A DNA stretch of 53,206 nucleotides, taken from positions 1 through 53,206 of the forward strand of contig JAJDVH010000115.1 of assembly GCA_022826185.1 (NCBI GenBank), written 5' to 3'. Shown here piece after piece: positions 11,116 through 20,333 of the stretch. Position 1 is the stretch's first letter. Each line of letters begins with the position of its first letter. Source of the stretch: Alphaproteobacteria bacterium (lineage in GTDB: Bacteria; Pseudomonadota; Alphaproteobacteria; Bin95). The notes beneath the pieces were generated by a model, which saw only the letters and a program-made list of their open reading frames with translations, was not told the origin of the DNA and did not search any database. The translations under genes were made by a program, and so were the position numbers.

Positions 11116-11786
11116 TCCTGATCCTGCTGGGTCCGCCCGGCGCGGGCAAGGGCACACAGGCACGACGGTTGACGGAAGGACGCGGGCTCCCCCAGCTCTC
11201 CACCGGCGACATGCTGCGCGCGGAGATTGCCGGCGGCGGGGAGCTCGGCAGGCAGGCCGCCGCAGTGATAGAAGCGGGTCGGCTGGTGCCGGACGAGATT
11301 GTGATCGGCATTATCTCCAGGCGGATCGACGCGCAGGACTGCGTCGGCGGCTTCATTCTCGACGGCTTCCCGCGCACCGCCGCCCAGGCCGAGGCGCTCG
11401 ACGCCCTTCTGGCCGGCAAGGGAATGGCGCTCGACGCCGTGGTGCTGCTGCAGGTGGATGAGGAGGCGCTGGTTGCGCGCATTTCCGGCCGGTTCACCTG
11501 CAGGAACTGCGGCGAGGGTTACCACGACCGGTTCAAGCAGCCCGTCGAGACGGGCCGCTGCGACAAATGCGGCAGCACGGATTTCGAACGTCGACCCGAT
11601 GACAGCGCCGATACGGTCCGGGAACGGCTCAGGGTCTATCGCGGCCAGACGGAGCCGATCCTTCCCTACTACGAAACGAAGGGCCTGTTGCGGCGGGTTG
11701 ACGGCATGGAGCAAATCGGCGAAGTTGCCGCACAAATCGATATGGCGCTTGGCGGGGAAGCCGGCGGCCGGCCTTCGGGCGGTTGA
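11112..11786 (+). CDS. adk: Adenylate kinase with tetracysteine LID
   Basis: Encodes a 224-residue long-type adenylate kinase (ATP + AMP to 2 ADP). The P-loop GPPGAGKGTQ is at residues 7-16, and GFPRTAAQAEAL and the LID domain are present. The LID holds two CxxC pairs, C130/C133 and C150/C153, the zinc-binding version common in Gram-positives and found in some alphaproteobacteria; E. coli Adk lacks it. The start overlaps the secY stop by four bases. Its stop codon lies inside a promoter-like sequence for the rpsM genes. Confidence 0.97.
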
Positions 11787-11811
11787 CGATTTCCGCTGCC
11801 CGGCGTATGTT
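11783..11811 (+). promoter_or_regulatory. Candidate sigma-70 promoter for rpsM-rpsK-rpoA-rplQ
   Basis: TTGACG at 11783-11788 and TATGTT at 11806-11811 are separated by exactly 17 bases. The first box overlaps the adk stop codon and the second lies 39 bases before the rpsM start. It is the only sizeable intergenic gap (64 bases) in this part of the block, so a separate promoter for the alpha operon is plausible. Seen as a pattern only; readthrough from upstream is also expected. Confidence 0.5.
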
Positions 11812-11850
11812 GCGCTGTTTCAGCGGTCCAGCCCATGAGGAGTCCCAGGA

Positions 11851-12219
11851 GTGGCGCGAATTGCCGGCGTCAACATTCCGACGCAGAAGCGGGTTGAGAT
11901 TTCCCTGACCTACATTCACGGGATCGGGCGCGCCAAGTCGCGGGAGATCTGTGAGAAGGCAGGGGTGCCTCTCGAGTACAGGGTCAACCAGTTGACCGAG
12001 GACCAGGTCATTCGCATCCGCGAGACCATCGACCGCGACTATATGGTCGAGGGCGATTTGCGGCGCGAGGTCGCGATCAACATCAAGCGCCTCATGGACC
12101 TCGGCTGCTACCGCGGGCAACGGCACCGCAAGGGGCTTCCCGTGCACGGTCAGCGCACCCACACCAATGCGCGCACCCGCAAGGGCAAGGCGCGGCCGAT
12201 CGCCGGCAAGAAGAAATAA
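11851..12219 (+). CDS. rpsM: 30S ribosomal protein S13
   Basis: Encodes a 122-residue S13, which bridges to the 50S subunit and contacts P-site tRNA. It starts at GTG ([20 protein letters not shown]), contains [10 protein letters not shown] and ends with the basic tail [17 protein letters not shown]-like sequence. Ribosome-binding site AGGAGTCCCAGGA precedes it. It opens the alpha operon behind a candidate promoter. Confidence 0.97.
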   Translation: MARIAGVNIPTQKRVEISLTYIHGIGRAKSREICEKAGVPLEYRVNQLTEDQVIRIRETIDRDYMVEGDLRREVAINIKRLMDLGCYRGQRHRKGLPVHGQRTHTNARTRKGKARPIAGKKK

Positions 12220-12241
12220 ACGAAGAAGGAGCCGGTCGAGG

Positions 12242-12634
12242 ATGGCGAGGCCAGCTGCCGCTCGCGTGCGCAGGCGCGAGCGCAAGAACATTTCCTCGGG
12301 CGTCGCGCACGTGAATGCGACGTTCAACAACACGATGATCACCATCACCGATGTCCAGGGCAATGCGATCGCCTGGTCGTCGGCGGGCGGGCAGGGCTTC
12401 AAGGGTTCTCGCAAGTCCACCCCGTTCGCAGCCCAGATCGCGGCCGAGGACTGCGCCCGCAAGGCGCAGGAACACGGCGTGAAAACGCTTGACGTCAATG
12501 TGCGCGGGCCGGGTTCGGGACGCGAATCCGCACTGCGCGCGCTTCAGGCGGCCGGCTTCACGATCACATCGATTCGCGACGTGACGCCGATACCGCATAA
12601 TGGCTGCCGCCCGCCGAAGCGCCGGCGCGTGTGA
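12242..12634 (+). CDS. rpsK: 30S ribosomal protein S11
   Basis: Encodes a 130-residue S11 of the 30S platform near the E site. Motifs are [38 protein letters not shown] and the C-terminal [18 protein letters not shown], which is near-invariant. AGAAGGAG precedes the ATG. No rpsD (S4) gene follows, which is the usual arrangement in alphaproteobacteria; rpoA comes next after 59 bases. Confidence 0.97.
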   Translation: MARPAAARVRRRERKNISSGVAHVNATFNNTMITITDVQGNAIAWSSAGGQGFKGSRKSTPFAAQIAAEDCARKAQEHGVKTLDVNVRGPGSGRESALRALQAAGFTITSIRDVTPIPHNGCRPPKRRRV

Positions 12635-12693
12635 TTGCAGCACCCGATCGACACCAGCGCGCCGGCTCTCCCGGCAGGGATTGAAACGAGACG

Positions 12694-13722
12694 ATGACCA
12701 CATCGTTCACGCACAAAAACTGGCAGGCTCTCATCAAGCCCGGCAAGCTCGACCTGCAGGCCGGGGGCGATCCCGGCCGGTCGGCGGTCATCTCGGCCGA
12801 ACCGCTTGAGCGGGGCTTTGGAATCACGCTCGGCAACGCGCTCCGGCGGATCATGCTGTCCTCCCTGCAGGGCGCGGCCGTCACGCGGGTGCAGATCGAC
12901 AGCGTGTTGCACGAGTTCTCCTCGATTCCCGGCGTGCGCGAGGACGTCACCGATATCGTCCTCAACGTCAAAGGGCTTGCGCTGCGCAAGCATTCCGACG
13001 GTCCGAGACGGATGGTGCTGGATGCGACCGGGCCGGGCGTGGTGACCGCTGGACGCATCCAGGCGGGCTCCGACATCGAGATCATGGATCCCGACCATGT
13101 CATCTGCACGCTGGACCGGGGCGCCAGCCTGCGCATGGAAATGACCGTCGAGAACGGCAAGGGCTATGTCCAGGCGGCCGATAACCGGCCGGAAGACGCG
13201 CCCATCGGCATGATCCCTGTCGATGCCATCTACAGCCCGGTGCGCCAGGTGTCGTACCGGGTCGAGCAGACCCGCGTCGGGCAGGCCACGGACTATGACA
13301 AGCTGCTGCTCGACGTGCAGACCGACGGGTCCGTCTCCCCGGAAGATGCTGTCGCCTACGCGGCGCGCATTCTGCAGGACCAGTTGCAGTTGTTCGTGAA
13401 TTTCGAGGACCTGCAGCAGTCGCAGCCCGACGGCCGTGCGGTCGATCTGCCGTTCAACGCCCACCTGCTGCGGAAGGTGGAGGAACTGGAGCTGTCGGTC
13501 CGCTCCGCGAACTGCCTGAAGAACGACAACATCATCTATATCGGCGACCTGGTGCAGAAGACCGAGAACGAGATGCTCCGTACGCCGAATTTCGGCAGGA
13601 AGTCGCTGAACGAGATCAAGGCGCTGCTGAAAACGATGGAGCTCGACCTCGGCATGGAGGTGCCGAACTGGCCGCCGGACAATATCGAAGAGCTGGCCAA
13701 GCGGCTCGACGAGCCGTTCTGA
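12694..13722 (+). CDS. rpoA: DNA-directed RNA polymerase alpha subunit
   Basis: Encodes a 342-residue RNA polymerase alpha subunit. The N-terminal dimerisation and assembly domain shows [20 protein letters not shown] and the C-terminal DNA- and activator-binding domain shows [20 protein letters not shown], where the Arg aligns with E. coli Arg265, then [12 protein letters not shown]. Length is slightly above E. coli (329). The ribosome-binding site is weak. It is flanked by rpsK and rplQ as expected. Confidence 0.98.
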   Translation: MTTSFTHKNWQALIKPGKLDLQAGGDPGRSAVISAEPLERGFGITLGNALRRIMLSSLQGAAVTRVQIDSVLHEFSSIPGVREDVTDIVLNVKGLALRKHSDGPRRMVLDATGPGVVTAGRIQAGSDIEIMDPDHVICTLDRGASLRMEMTVENGKGYVQAADNRPEDAPIGMIPVDAIYSPVRQVSYRVEQTRVGQATDYDKLLLDVQTDGSVSPEDAVAYAARILQDQLQLFVNFEDLQQSQPDGRAVDLPFNAHLLRKVEELELSVRSANCLKNDNIIYIGDLVQKTENEMLRTPNFGRKSLNEIKALLKTMELDLGMEVPNWPPDNIEELAKRLDEPF

Positions 13723-13740
13723 GCGGGGAGGGGCAAGGCG

Positions 13741-14169
13741 ATGCGCCATCGCAAACAGGGCCGGAGGCTCAACCGGAGCTGGGCCCATCGCAAGGCGATG
13801 TTCTCCAACATGGCGAACGCGCTCATCAAGCATGAGCAGATCCGGACCACGCTGCCCAAGGCGAAGGAATTGCGGCCCGTCGTCGAGCGCCTGATCACGC
13901 TTGCCAAGCGTGGCGACCTGCACGCTCGCCGGCAGGCTTTCGCCCGGCTCAGGGACGACGCCATGGTCGGGAAGCTGTTTTCGACCCTGCGGGAGCGGTA
14001 TGCGGATCGGCCGGGCGGCTATACGCGCGTGCTCAAGGCCGGCTTCCGCAAGGGCGATATGGCGCCGATGGCGCTGATCGAATTCGTGGACCGGGATGTC
14101 GCCGCCAAGGGCCAGGACAGCGGTCCGACCCAGGAGCGCGAGGACGCCGCCCTGGACGACGCCGCGTAA
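13741..14169 (+). CDS. rplQ: 50S ribosomal protein L17
   Basis: Encodes a 142-residue L17 at the tunnel-exit side of the 50S subunit. It begins [20 protein letters not shown] and contains [21 protein letters not shown] and [21 protein letters not shown] short acidic tail ends in DDAA. GGGGAGGGG lies upstream. It closes the ribosomal block; the next gene begins 37 bases later with no visible terminator between. Confidence 0.97.
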   Translation: MRHRKQGRRLNRSWAHRKAMFSNMANALIKHEQIRTTLPKAKELRPVVERLITLAKRGDLHARRQAFARLRDDAMVGKLFSTLRERYADRPGGYTRVLKAGFRKGDMAPMALIEFVDRDVAAKGQDSGPTQEREDAALDDAA

Positions 14170-14206
14170 CGGCCGGTCGGGCCGGGGTAACGCCGTCCGG
14201 CCTCCC

Positions 14207-15082
14207 ATGCATTCGCACTATGCACGAGGGCTTGCGCTGACCTTTGTCGGCGTCCTCGTCGTCACACCCGATACATTGCTGGTGCGGCTGGTCGATGCCG
14301 ATCCATGGACGCTGGTGTTCTGGCGGGGGCTGGGCATTGCCGGCGCGCTTGGCGTGATCGTTTGGGCGGTCGAGGGGCGGGAGGGCGTGCGCAACATCTT
14401 CCGCTTCGGCCCGCGCCGCTTGCTGGGGGCCGCACTGCTGGTTGCGGTCAGCCATTGCTTCATCTGGGCGCTCGCGCTCACCGCCGCCGCGAACGTGCTG
14501 GTGGTGCTCGCCGGCTCGCCGCTGGCCGCCGCGATTATCGGCCGCCTTTTCCTCGGCGAGCCGGCGCCGGTCCGCACCTGGATCGCAGCGGTTGCGGTGG
14601 CTGGCGGCGTAGCCGTGATTTTCGCCGACGACCTGCAGGGCGGTCGCTTCGCCGGCAATCTCTGCGCCGCCATCGCGACGGTCGGGCTCGCCGCCTATTT
14701 CGTGCTGCTGCGCTCGATCCGGGCCGCAAGCACGCTGCCCGTGCCGATCTGGGGCAATCTGGCGGCGGCAGCGGTGGCGCTGCCGTTCGCTTCGCCCTTC
14801 TCGGTTCCGGAAACGGGGGTGCTCTGGCTGGCGCTCATGGCCTGCCTGTTGCTGCCGGCGGGGATCGGCCTCATCAGCACGGGCCCGCGATATATACCGG
14901 CGGCGGAAGTGGGGCTCCTTTTGCTCCTTGAGACCCTGCTCGGGCCGCTCTGGGTATGGCTCGGCACCGGCGAGACGCCGACGACGGCCGTGCTGGCCGC
15001 AGGCGCGGTGATCGTCGCGGCGCTCGCCATGAACTCGGCTCTTGGGCTACGCTCCGCCGCCCGCAGGGAGATGCCGCCATGA
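14207..15082 (+). CDS. EamA/DMT-family membrane transporter
   Basis: Encodes a 291-residue protein made of about ten hydrophobic helices in two repeats, the layout of the drug/metabolite transporter (EamA) superfamily of inner-membrane exporters. The first repeat starts GLALTFVGVLVVTPDTLLVR and the second includes AVAGGVAVIFADDL and LEVGLLLLLETLLGP-like sequence. The substrate cannot be told. The stop overlaps the start of the gamma-glutamyltransferase-family gene as ATGA, so the two are likely co-translated; export of an amino acid or gamma-glutamyl compound is a guess from that pairing. The ribosome-binding site is poor. Confidence 0.85.
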   Translation: MHSHYARGLALTFVGVLVVTPDTLLVRLVDADPWTLVFWRGLGIAGALGVIVWAVEGREGVRNIFRFGPRRLLGAALLVAVSHCFIWALALTAAANVLVVLAGSPLAAAIIGRLFLGEPAPVRTWIAAVAVAGGVAVIFADDLQGGRFAGNLCAAIATVGLAAYFVLLRSIRAASTLPVPIWGNLAAAAVALPFASPFSVPETGVLWLALMACLLLPAGIGLISTGPRYIPAAEVGLLLLLETLLGPLWVWLGTGETPTTAVLAAGAVIVAALAMNSALGLRSAARREMPP

Positions 15083-16686
15083 CCCGGCCCGCCATGATCG
15101 TCGCCGCCCAGCCGGAAGCCGCCGAAGCCGGCGCCCGCGTGCTGCAGCGCGGCGGCAACGCCGTCGATGCCGCCATCGCCGCGGCGCTCGTGCAGGGGGT
15201 CGTCGATCCGCAGATGTGCGGCATAGCGGGCTTCGGCTCCTGCCACCTCTACCTGCCGTCGAAGGGCGTGCATTGCTGCATCGACTTCCACGGCAAGACG
15301 CCGCTCGCTGCGCATCCGGCGATGTGGGAGGACCGGCTCGAAGGCGAAACGCGCGACGGTTTCGGCTTCATCCTGAAGGGCCGCGTCAACGATCTCGGCT
15401 ACCAGGCCATCACCACGCCGGGCGCGCTCAAGGCCTATTTCGAAGCCGTGACCGAGTTCGGCAGCTGGGACTGGGCCGACATCTGCGCGCCTGCCGCGGC
15501 CCGGGCGCGCGAGGGTTTCATCGTGCGTCCGCATGTCGATTTCTGGTGGCGGCAGACGGAGCAGCTCGGCCGCACGGCCAACCGCGAGCGCAACGCCTTC
15601 TCGGCCACCGGGCGGGCTGTTTATTTCCACGAGGACGGACGGTTGAAAGGCCTGGGCGAGCGGGTCGTCAATCCGGACCTTGCCCGCACGCTGGAGCGCA
15701 TCGCCGAGAGCGGCGCGGACATCTTCTACACGGGCGAGATCGCAGAGGAAATCGACGCGGACATGCGCGCCAATGGCGGGCTGATGACGGCCGCCGACCT
15801 CGCCGCCTACCGCACGACCCGCGCGGAGCCTATCTGGACCGGCTATCGCGACTGGCGGGTTGCCTCCAACCGTCCGCCGGGCGGCGGCGTGCAGGTGTTG
15901 CAGATACTGAACCAGCTCGAGCATTTCGACCTGGCGGCCATCGGCCACAACAGCACCGAATATCTGCGCGTCGTCTGCGAGGCGATGAAGCGGGCGACCC
16001 GCGACAAGGACGCCCATGTCGGAGACCCCGCCTTCTACGACGTGCCGCTGGACTGGCTGCTGTCCAGGGAATATGGCGCGGAGCTCGCGGCCGAGATCGG
16101 GCGCGGCGAGCGGGCGGAGGTGACGCGGGTCGCGACCGAGCCGCCGGACACCACCCATGTCGTGGCCGTGGACCGGGAGGGCGGAATCGTCACCATGACC
16201 CACTCGCTCGGCATGCCGTCCGGCGTCATCACGCCGGGGCTGGGTTTCATGTACAACGGCTGCATGGCGGTCTTCGATCCCCGCCCCGGCCGGGCAGGGT
16301 CGATCGCGCCCGGCAAGAGCCGGTTCTCCTCGCTCTGTCCGACCATCGTCTTCGAGGGCGACCGGCCTTCCCTCGCATTGGGCGCGCCGGGCGGCACGCA
16401 GATCGCGATGGGCGTCACGCAAGCGATCGTCAATGTCCTCGACCACGGCATGACCATGACCGAAGCGGTGTCGGCGCCGCGCTTTTCCTCGACCTCGAAC
16501 GCCATCGACATCTCGAACCGCATTCCGGGCTATGTCGTGGAGCCGCTGGAACGCATGGGCTATGAGATCGTCCGCAGCCCGCTCACCTTCGGCTTCGCGG
16601 CGGTGCATGGCATAAGACTGCCGGCCGACGGCAGCCTCGACGGCGGGGCCGATCCGGGCCATGACGGCGTGGCGCTGCAGGTCTGA
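15079..16686 (+). CDS. Gamma-glutamyltransferase-family Ntn hydrolase
   Basis: Encodes a 535-residue member of the gamma-glutamyltransferase family. The N-terminal signature ARVLQRGGNAVDAAIAAAL is intact. The residue expected to be exposed by autocleavage as the catalytic nucleophile is Thr358 in DTTHVVAVDREG, and GAPGGTQIAMGVTQAI and DHGMTMTEAVSAPRF follow as in the small subunit. No signal peptide is seen, unlike periplasmic Ggt proteins, so a cytoplasmic role is likely. It is coupled to the upstream transporter and followed after 53 bases by the glutamate-synthase-like genes; a role in gamma-glutamyl amide turnover is inferred from this context. The exact substrate is unknown. Confidence 0.85.
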   Translation: MTRPAMIVAAQPEAAEAGARVLQRGGNAVDAAIAAALVQGVVDPQMCGIAGFGSCHLYLPSKGVHCCIDFHGKTPLAAHPAMWEDRLEGETRDGFGFILKGRVNDLGYQAITTPGALKAYFEAVTEFGSWDWADICAPAAARAREGFIVRPHVDFWWRQTEQLGRTANRERNAFSATGRAVYFHEDGRLKGLGERVVNPDLARTLERIAESGADIFYTGEIAEEIDADMRANGGLMTAADLAAYRTTRAEPIWTGYRDWRVASNRPPGGGVQVLQILNQLEHFDLAAIGHNSTEYLRVVCEAMKRATRDKDAHVGDPAFYDVPLDWLLSREYGAELAAEIGRGERAEVTRVATEPPDTTHVVAVDREGGIVTMTHSLGMPSGVITPGLGFMYNGCMAVFDPRPGRAGSIAPGKSRFSSLCPTIVFEGDRPSLALGAPGGTQIAMGVTQAIVNVLDHGMTMTEAVSAPRFSSTSNAIDISNRIPGYVVEPLERMGYEIVRSPLTFGFAAVHGIRLPADGSLDGGADPGHDGVALQV

Positions 16687-16739
16687 CCGGGAGGCCCTAT
16701 ACTGGCGCTGCGGCGCGACCTGCAGGAGAGGAGGACGCC

Positions 16740-17645
16740 ATGTGCGGCATCGTTGGGCTCTATCTGAAAAACCCCGCCCTGCGCCCGCATCTGGGCCGTC
16801 TCTTCGCGCCGATGATGGACGAGATGACCGAACGCGGTCCCGACAGCGCAGGCTTTGCCGTCTATCGCGAGAAAGGCGGGCGGGACGAGGCGAAAGTCAC
16901 CGTGTGCAGCATGACGCCCGGTTACGACTGGTCCTGCCTTGCGCGGGAAGCGGGCGAAGAGCTGGGCACGGAGGCCCTGGCGGAGCCGGCGTCCAACCAT
17001 GCGGTGCTGAGCGCGTCCGTCGATGCGGCTGCGCTTCGGGACTGGGTCGAGGCCCGGCATCCCGAGCTCCGCGTCACGAGTTCCGGCGCCGCGCTCGAGA
17101 TCTACAAGGATATCGGCCTGCCGGCGGATGTCCTGGGCCGGTTCGGGGTCGCCCAGATGGCGGGCTCGCACATGATCGGCCACACCCGCATGGCGACCGA
17201 GAGCGCGGTGACGACCGAGGGCGCGCACCCGTTCAATACCGGCGACGATCTCTGCCTCGTCCATAACGGTTCGCTCTCCAACCATCACCGCCTGCGGGAC
17301 TGGCTCAGGGACCGGCAGGGCGTGCGTTTCCAGACCGACAATGACACCGAGGTCGCCGCCGGCTACCTGACCTGGCGGATCGGCGAGGGCGCCAGCATCG
17401 CCGAGGCGCTCGAAGCCGGCATCGCGGACCTGGACGGCTTCTACACCTTCGCGGTCGGCACGCGGGACGGCTTCTCGGTGCTGCGCGACCCGATCGCCTG
17501 CAAGCCCGCCGTGATGGCGGAGAATGACGACTGGGTCGCCATGGCCTCGGAGTTCCGGGCGCTCGCATGCCTGCCGGACGTGGAGGCTGCATCGGTCTGG
17601 GAACCCGAGCCGGGCAAGGTCTATTCCTGGGGCGGCAGCGCATGA
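16740..17645 (+). CDS. glxB: Class II glutamine amidotransferase subunit (GlxB/MgsA-like)
   Basis: Encodes a 301-residue stand-alone glutaminase domain of the type found in glutamate synthase. It starts MCGIVGLYL, and Cys2 is the expected catalytic nucleophile after Met removal; GHTRMATESAV, GAHPFNTGDDLCLVHNGSLSNH and NDTEVAAGYL complete the site. In rhizobia this protein is GlxB and in methylamine users it is the A subunit of N-methylglutamate synthase. GGAGAGGAGGA precedes the ATG. The stop overlaps the next gene as ATGA. Whether ammonia or methylamine is the transferred group is not decidable here. Confidence 0.85.
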   Translation: MCGIVGLYLKNPALRPHLGRLFAPMMDEMTERGPDSAGFAVYREKGGRDEAKVTVCSMTPGYDWSCLAREAGEELGTEALAEPASNHAVLSASVDAAALRDWVEARHPELRVTSSGAALEIYKDIGLPADVLGRFGVAQMAGSHMIGHTRMATESAVTTEGAHPFNTGDDLCLVHNGSLSNHHRLRDWLRDRQGVRFQTDNDTEVAAGYLTWRIGEGASIAEALEAGIADLDGFYTFAVGTRDGFSVLRDPIACKPAVMAENDDWVAMASEFRALACLPDVEAASVWEPEPGKVYSWGGSA

Positions 17646-18331
17646 CGGTCGAGACCATCGACCTCGACGCGGCGGGCGTCCGGGCGCTCAACCGCCGTTT
17701 GCAGGGCCGCGACGGGCCGGTCGCAGGCGGCCGCTTCGTCGTGACGAACGCCAAGGGCCGCCATGCGCTGGCCGTCGGCCTGACGGAGGCGATGGATGTC
17801 CGGATCCGCGGCCATGTCGGCTACTACTGCGCCGGCATGAACCAGAAGGCGGACGTGACGGTGGAAGGCAATGCCGGCACGGGCGTCGCCGAGAACCTGA
17901 TGTCCGGCACGGTCCGCGTGACGGGCGACGCCAGCCAGTCCGCCGGCGCGAGCGGGCATGGCGGGCTTCTGGTGATCGAAGGGTCCGCGAGCGCGCGCTG
18001 CGGCATCACCATGAAGGGCGTCGATATCGTGGTGGGCGGCTCCATCGGGCACATGTCCGCCTTCATGGCGCAGGCGGGCCGGCTCGTCGTCTGCGGCGAT
18101 GCGGGGGCCTATCTCGGCGACTCGATCTACGAGGCCGAGCTGTTCGTCCGGGGACGGGTCGAGAGCCTCGGCGCGGACTGCGTCGAGAAGGACATGAACG
18201 GAGAGGACGCCGCGCGTCTGGATGCGTTGCTGGCCGAGGCCGGCATGGCCGCCGATGCGGCCCGGTTCCGCCGCTACGGATCGGCCCGCCAGCTTTACAA
18301 TTTCCGCGTGGACAATGCGGCGGCCTACTGA
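17642..18331 (+). CDS. glxC: Glutamate synthase C-terminal-like subunit (GlxC/MgsB-like)
   Basis: Encodes a 229-residue protein matching the GXGXG beta-helix domain found at the C-terminus of the large glutamate synthase subunit, here as a separate chain. Stacked turns such as VTVEGNAGTGVAENLMSGTV, RVTGDASQSAGASGHGGLLV and RLVVCGDAGAYLGDSIYEA are visible. It would be a structural partner of the amidotransferase upstream (ATGA overlap) and the FMN/Fe-S subunit ten bases downstream. Confidence 0.83.
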   Translation: MTVETIDLDAAGVRALNRRLQGRDGPVAGGRFVVTNAKGRHALAVGLTEAMDVRIRGHVGYYCAGMNQKADVTVEGNAGTGVAENLMSGTVRVTGDASQSAGASGHGGLLVIEGSASARCGITMKGVDIVVGGSIGHMSAFMAQAGRLVVCGDAGAYLGDSIYEAELFVRGRVESLGADCVEKDMNGEDAARLDALLAEAGMAADAARFRRYGSARQLYNFRVDNAAAY

Positions 18332-18341
18332 GGGTTGAGTC

Positions 18342-19655
18342 ATGTCAGGCAATCGACCGGAACGGTCCTGGGCGACCTTCCCCCCGCATGTCATCTCGGA
18401 GATCCACCGCGCGGCGGACCAGGGCCTCTACTACATCCGGGGGGCCGGCGCGTGGCGGGCCGTGCCCTCCTTCGACGATCTGGTGTTTCTCGGGGCGTCG
18501 GTCTCGCGCTACCCGCTGGAGGGCTACCGGGAGCGCTGCGACACCGATGTGACCATCGGCGCCCGCTTCGCGTCGAAGCCGGTGGAACTCAAGATTCCGG
18601 TCACGATTGCAGGCATGAGCTTCGGCGCGCTCAGCGCCAACGCCAAGCGCGCCCTCGGCCTCGGCGCCAGCGCCATGGGCACGAGCACGACGACCGGCGA
18701 CGGCGGCATGACGATGGAGGAGCGGGAGGCGTCCGAGACCCTCGTCTACCAGGTCCTGCCGTCGCGCTACGGCATGAACCCGGACCATCTCCGCGCCGCC
18801 GACGCGATAGAGGTCGTGGTCGGGCAGGGCGCCAAGCCCGGCGGCGGCGGGATGCTGCTCGGCCAGAAGGTGACCGAGCGGGTGGCGGACATGCGCACCC
18901 TGCCGGCCGGCATCGACCAGCGCAGCGCCTGCCGGCATCCGGACTGGACGGGGCCCGACGACCTTGCGATCAAGATCCAGGAGCTGCGCGAGATCACGGA
19001 CTGGGAAAAGCCGGTCTATGTGAAGGTCGGCGCGACCCGCACCCAGTATGATGTGGCGCTTGCGGTCAAGGCGGGCGCCGACGCCGTGGTGGTGGACGGC
19101 ATGCAGGGCGGCACGGCCGCCACGCAGGAAGTCTTTATCGAGGATGTCGGCATCCCGACGCTTCCGGCGGTGCGGCTCGCGGTGGAGGCGCTCAAGGAAC
19201 TCGACGTCCACCGCAAGGTGCAGCTCATCGTCTCGGGGGGCATCCGCACGGGCGCCGATGTCGCCAAGGCGCTGGCGCTCGGCGCGGACGCCGTCTCTAT
19301 CGGCATGGCCGCGCTGATGGCGCTCAACTGCAACGCCCCGCTCTATCTGGAGGACTATGAGGCGCTCGGCACCCGTCCGGGCGCGTGCAACCTCTGCCAG
19401 ACGGGCCGCTGCCCCGTCGGGGTGACGACCCAGGACCCGGTGCTGGAGGCGCGGCTCGACCCCGAAGAAGGCGGGCGCCGGGTGCGCAACTACCTGTCCA
19501 CCCTCACCATGGAATGCCAGACCCTCGCCCGGGCCTGCGGCAAGAGCCATGTCCACAATCTGGAGCCGGAGGACCTTGCCGCCCTCACCGTCGAGGCGGC
19601 GGCCATGGCGCAGGTGCCGCTCGCGGGGACCGGCTGGATTCCGGGCCGGTCCTGA
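18342..19655 (+). CDS. glxD: FMN/Fe-S glutamate synthase-like subunit (GlxD/MgsC-like)
   Basis: Encodes a 437-residue protein with the central FMN-binding barrel of glutamate synthase. ITIAGMSFGALSANAKRAL-like sequence, GQGAKPGGGGMLLGQKV, DGMQGGTAATQE and SGGIRTGADVAKALALGADA form the FMN and substrate site. Cysteines C349, C352 and C357 (CNLCQTGRCPVG) match the Fe-S cluster ligands. With the two preceding genes it makes a complete three-subunit enzyme of GlxBCD or MgsABC type, producing glutamate or N-methylglutamate. The electron donor is not encoded nearby. Confidence 0.85.
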   Translation: MSGNRPERSWATFPPHVISEIHRAADQGLYYIRGAGAWRAVPSFDDLVFLGASVSRYPLEGYRERCDTDVTIGARFASKPVELKIPVTIAGMSFGALSANAKRALGLGASAMGTSTTTGDGGMTMEEREASETLVYQVLPSRYGMNPDHLRAADAIEVVVGQGAKPGGGGMLLGQKVTERVADMRTLPAGIDQRSACRHPDWTGPDDLAIKIQELREITDWEKPVYVKVGATRTQYDVALAVKAGADAVVVDGMQGGTAATQEVFIEDVGIPTLPAVRLAVEALKELDVHRKVQLIVSGGIRTGADVAKALALGADAVSIGMAALMALNCNAPLYLEDYEALGTRPGACNLCQTGRCPVGVTTQDPVLEARLDPEEGGRRVRNYLSTLTMECQTLARACGKSHVHNLEPEDLAALTVEAAAMAQVPLAGTGWIPGRS

Positions 19656-19665
19656 CGGCGTGACC

Positions 19666-19694
19666 GTGACAGGAATGCCGGGCGGTCGTAGCAT
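19666..19694 (+). promoter_or_regulatory. Candidate promoter ahead of the Uma2-glnT pair
   Basis: GTGACA at 19666-19671 and TAGCAT at 19689-19694 are 17 bases apart and lie 30 bases before the Uma2-family start, in the 69-base gap after glxD. The match is moderate; the genes could also be read through from upstream. Confidence 0.3.
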
Positions 19695-19724
19695 GGCGCG
19701 GCATTGGCGACCGGAGAGGACGGC

Positions 19725-20303
19725 ATGAGCGCGCGGCGGGCGTTGCGGCGGCGGGTCCCGGCCCGCAAGGCGACCTATCGGGATGTGCTCGATGCGCCGC
19801 CGCACATGGTGGCCGAGATCGTCAAGGGCGCGCTGCATACGCAGCCGAGGCCGGCCAGCCGGCACGCGCTGGCGGGTTCGTCGCTCGGCGACGAGCTGGT
19901 CAGCCCGTTCCAGAAGGGCCGGGGCGGACCGGGCGGCTGGTGGATCGTCGATGAGCCGGAGCTTCATTTCGGCGAGGATATCCTGGTGCCGGACCTCGCC
20001 GGCTGGCGCCGCGAGCGGATGCCGGACTACCCCGATACGCCCTATTTCACCCTGGCGCCGGACTGGGTGTGCGAGATTCTCTCTCCTTCCACGCGAACCT
20101 TCGACCTGGAGGAGAAACGCCCGATCTATGCGCGGGAGGGCGTCGGCCATCTCTGGTTCGTCGATCCGGCGGCAAGGACGCTGGAGGCGTTTACCCTGCA
20201 GGACGGCGCCTGGACGCCGGCCGGCTCGGCGCGGGAGGACGAACCGGTGTCCCTCCCGCCCTTCCAGGCGGTGACCTTCCCGCTGGACGCCCTCTGGCCC
20301 TGA
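19725..20303 (+). CDS. Uma2-family (DUF820) putative restriction-endonuclease-fold protein
   Basis: Encodes a 192-residue protein of the Uma2/DUF820 family, which has a PD-(D/E)xK nuclease-like fold and no settled function. Visible are HMVAEIVKGAL near the N-terminus, the core FGEDILVPDLAGWRRERMPD with the conserved Asp, VCEILSPSTRTFDLEEKRPI with Glu and Lys, and VGHLWFVDPAARTLEAF. The ATG at 19725 has GGAGAGGA just upstream; a TTG at 19704 is the alternative. Its place between glxD and the GlnT-type ligase is unexpected because this family is usually found scattered; it may simply have been inserted there. Confidence 0.8.
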   Translation: MSARRALRRRVPARKATYRDVLDAPPHMVAEIVKGALHTQPRPASRHALAGSSLGDELVSPFQKGRGGPGGWWIVDEPELHFGEDILVPDLAGWRRERMPDYPDTPYFTLAPDWVCEILSPSTRTFDLEEKRPIYAREGVGHLWFVDPAARTLEAFTLQDGAWTPAGSAREDEPVSLPPFQAVTFPLDALWP

Positions 20304-20333
20304 CGGCCGTGCGCCCCTTCTAGACCCGAAAGG

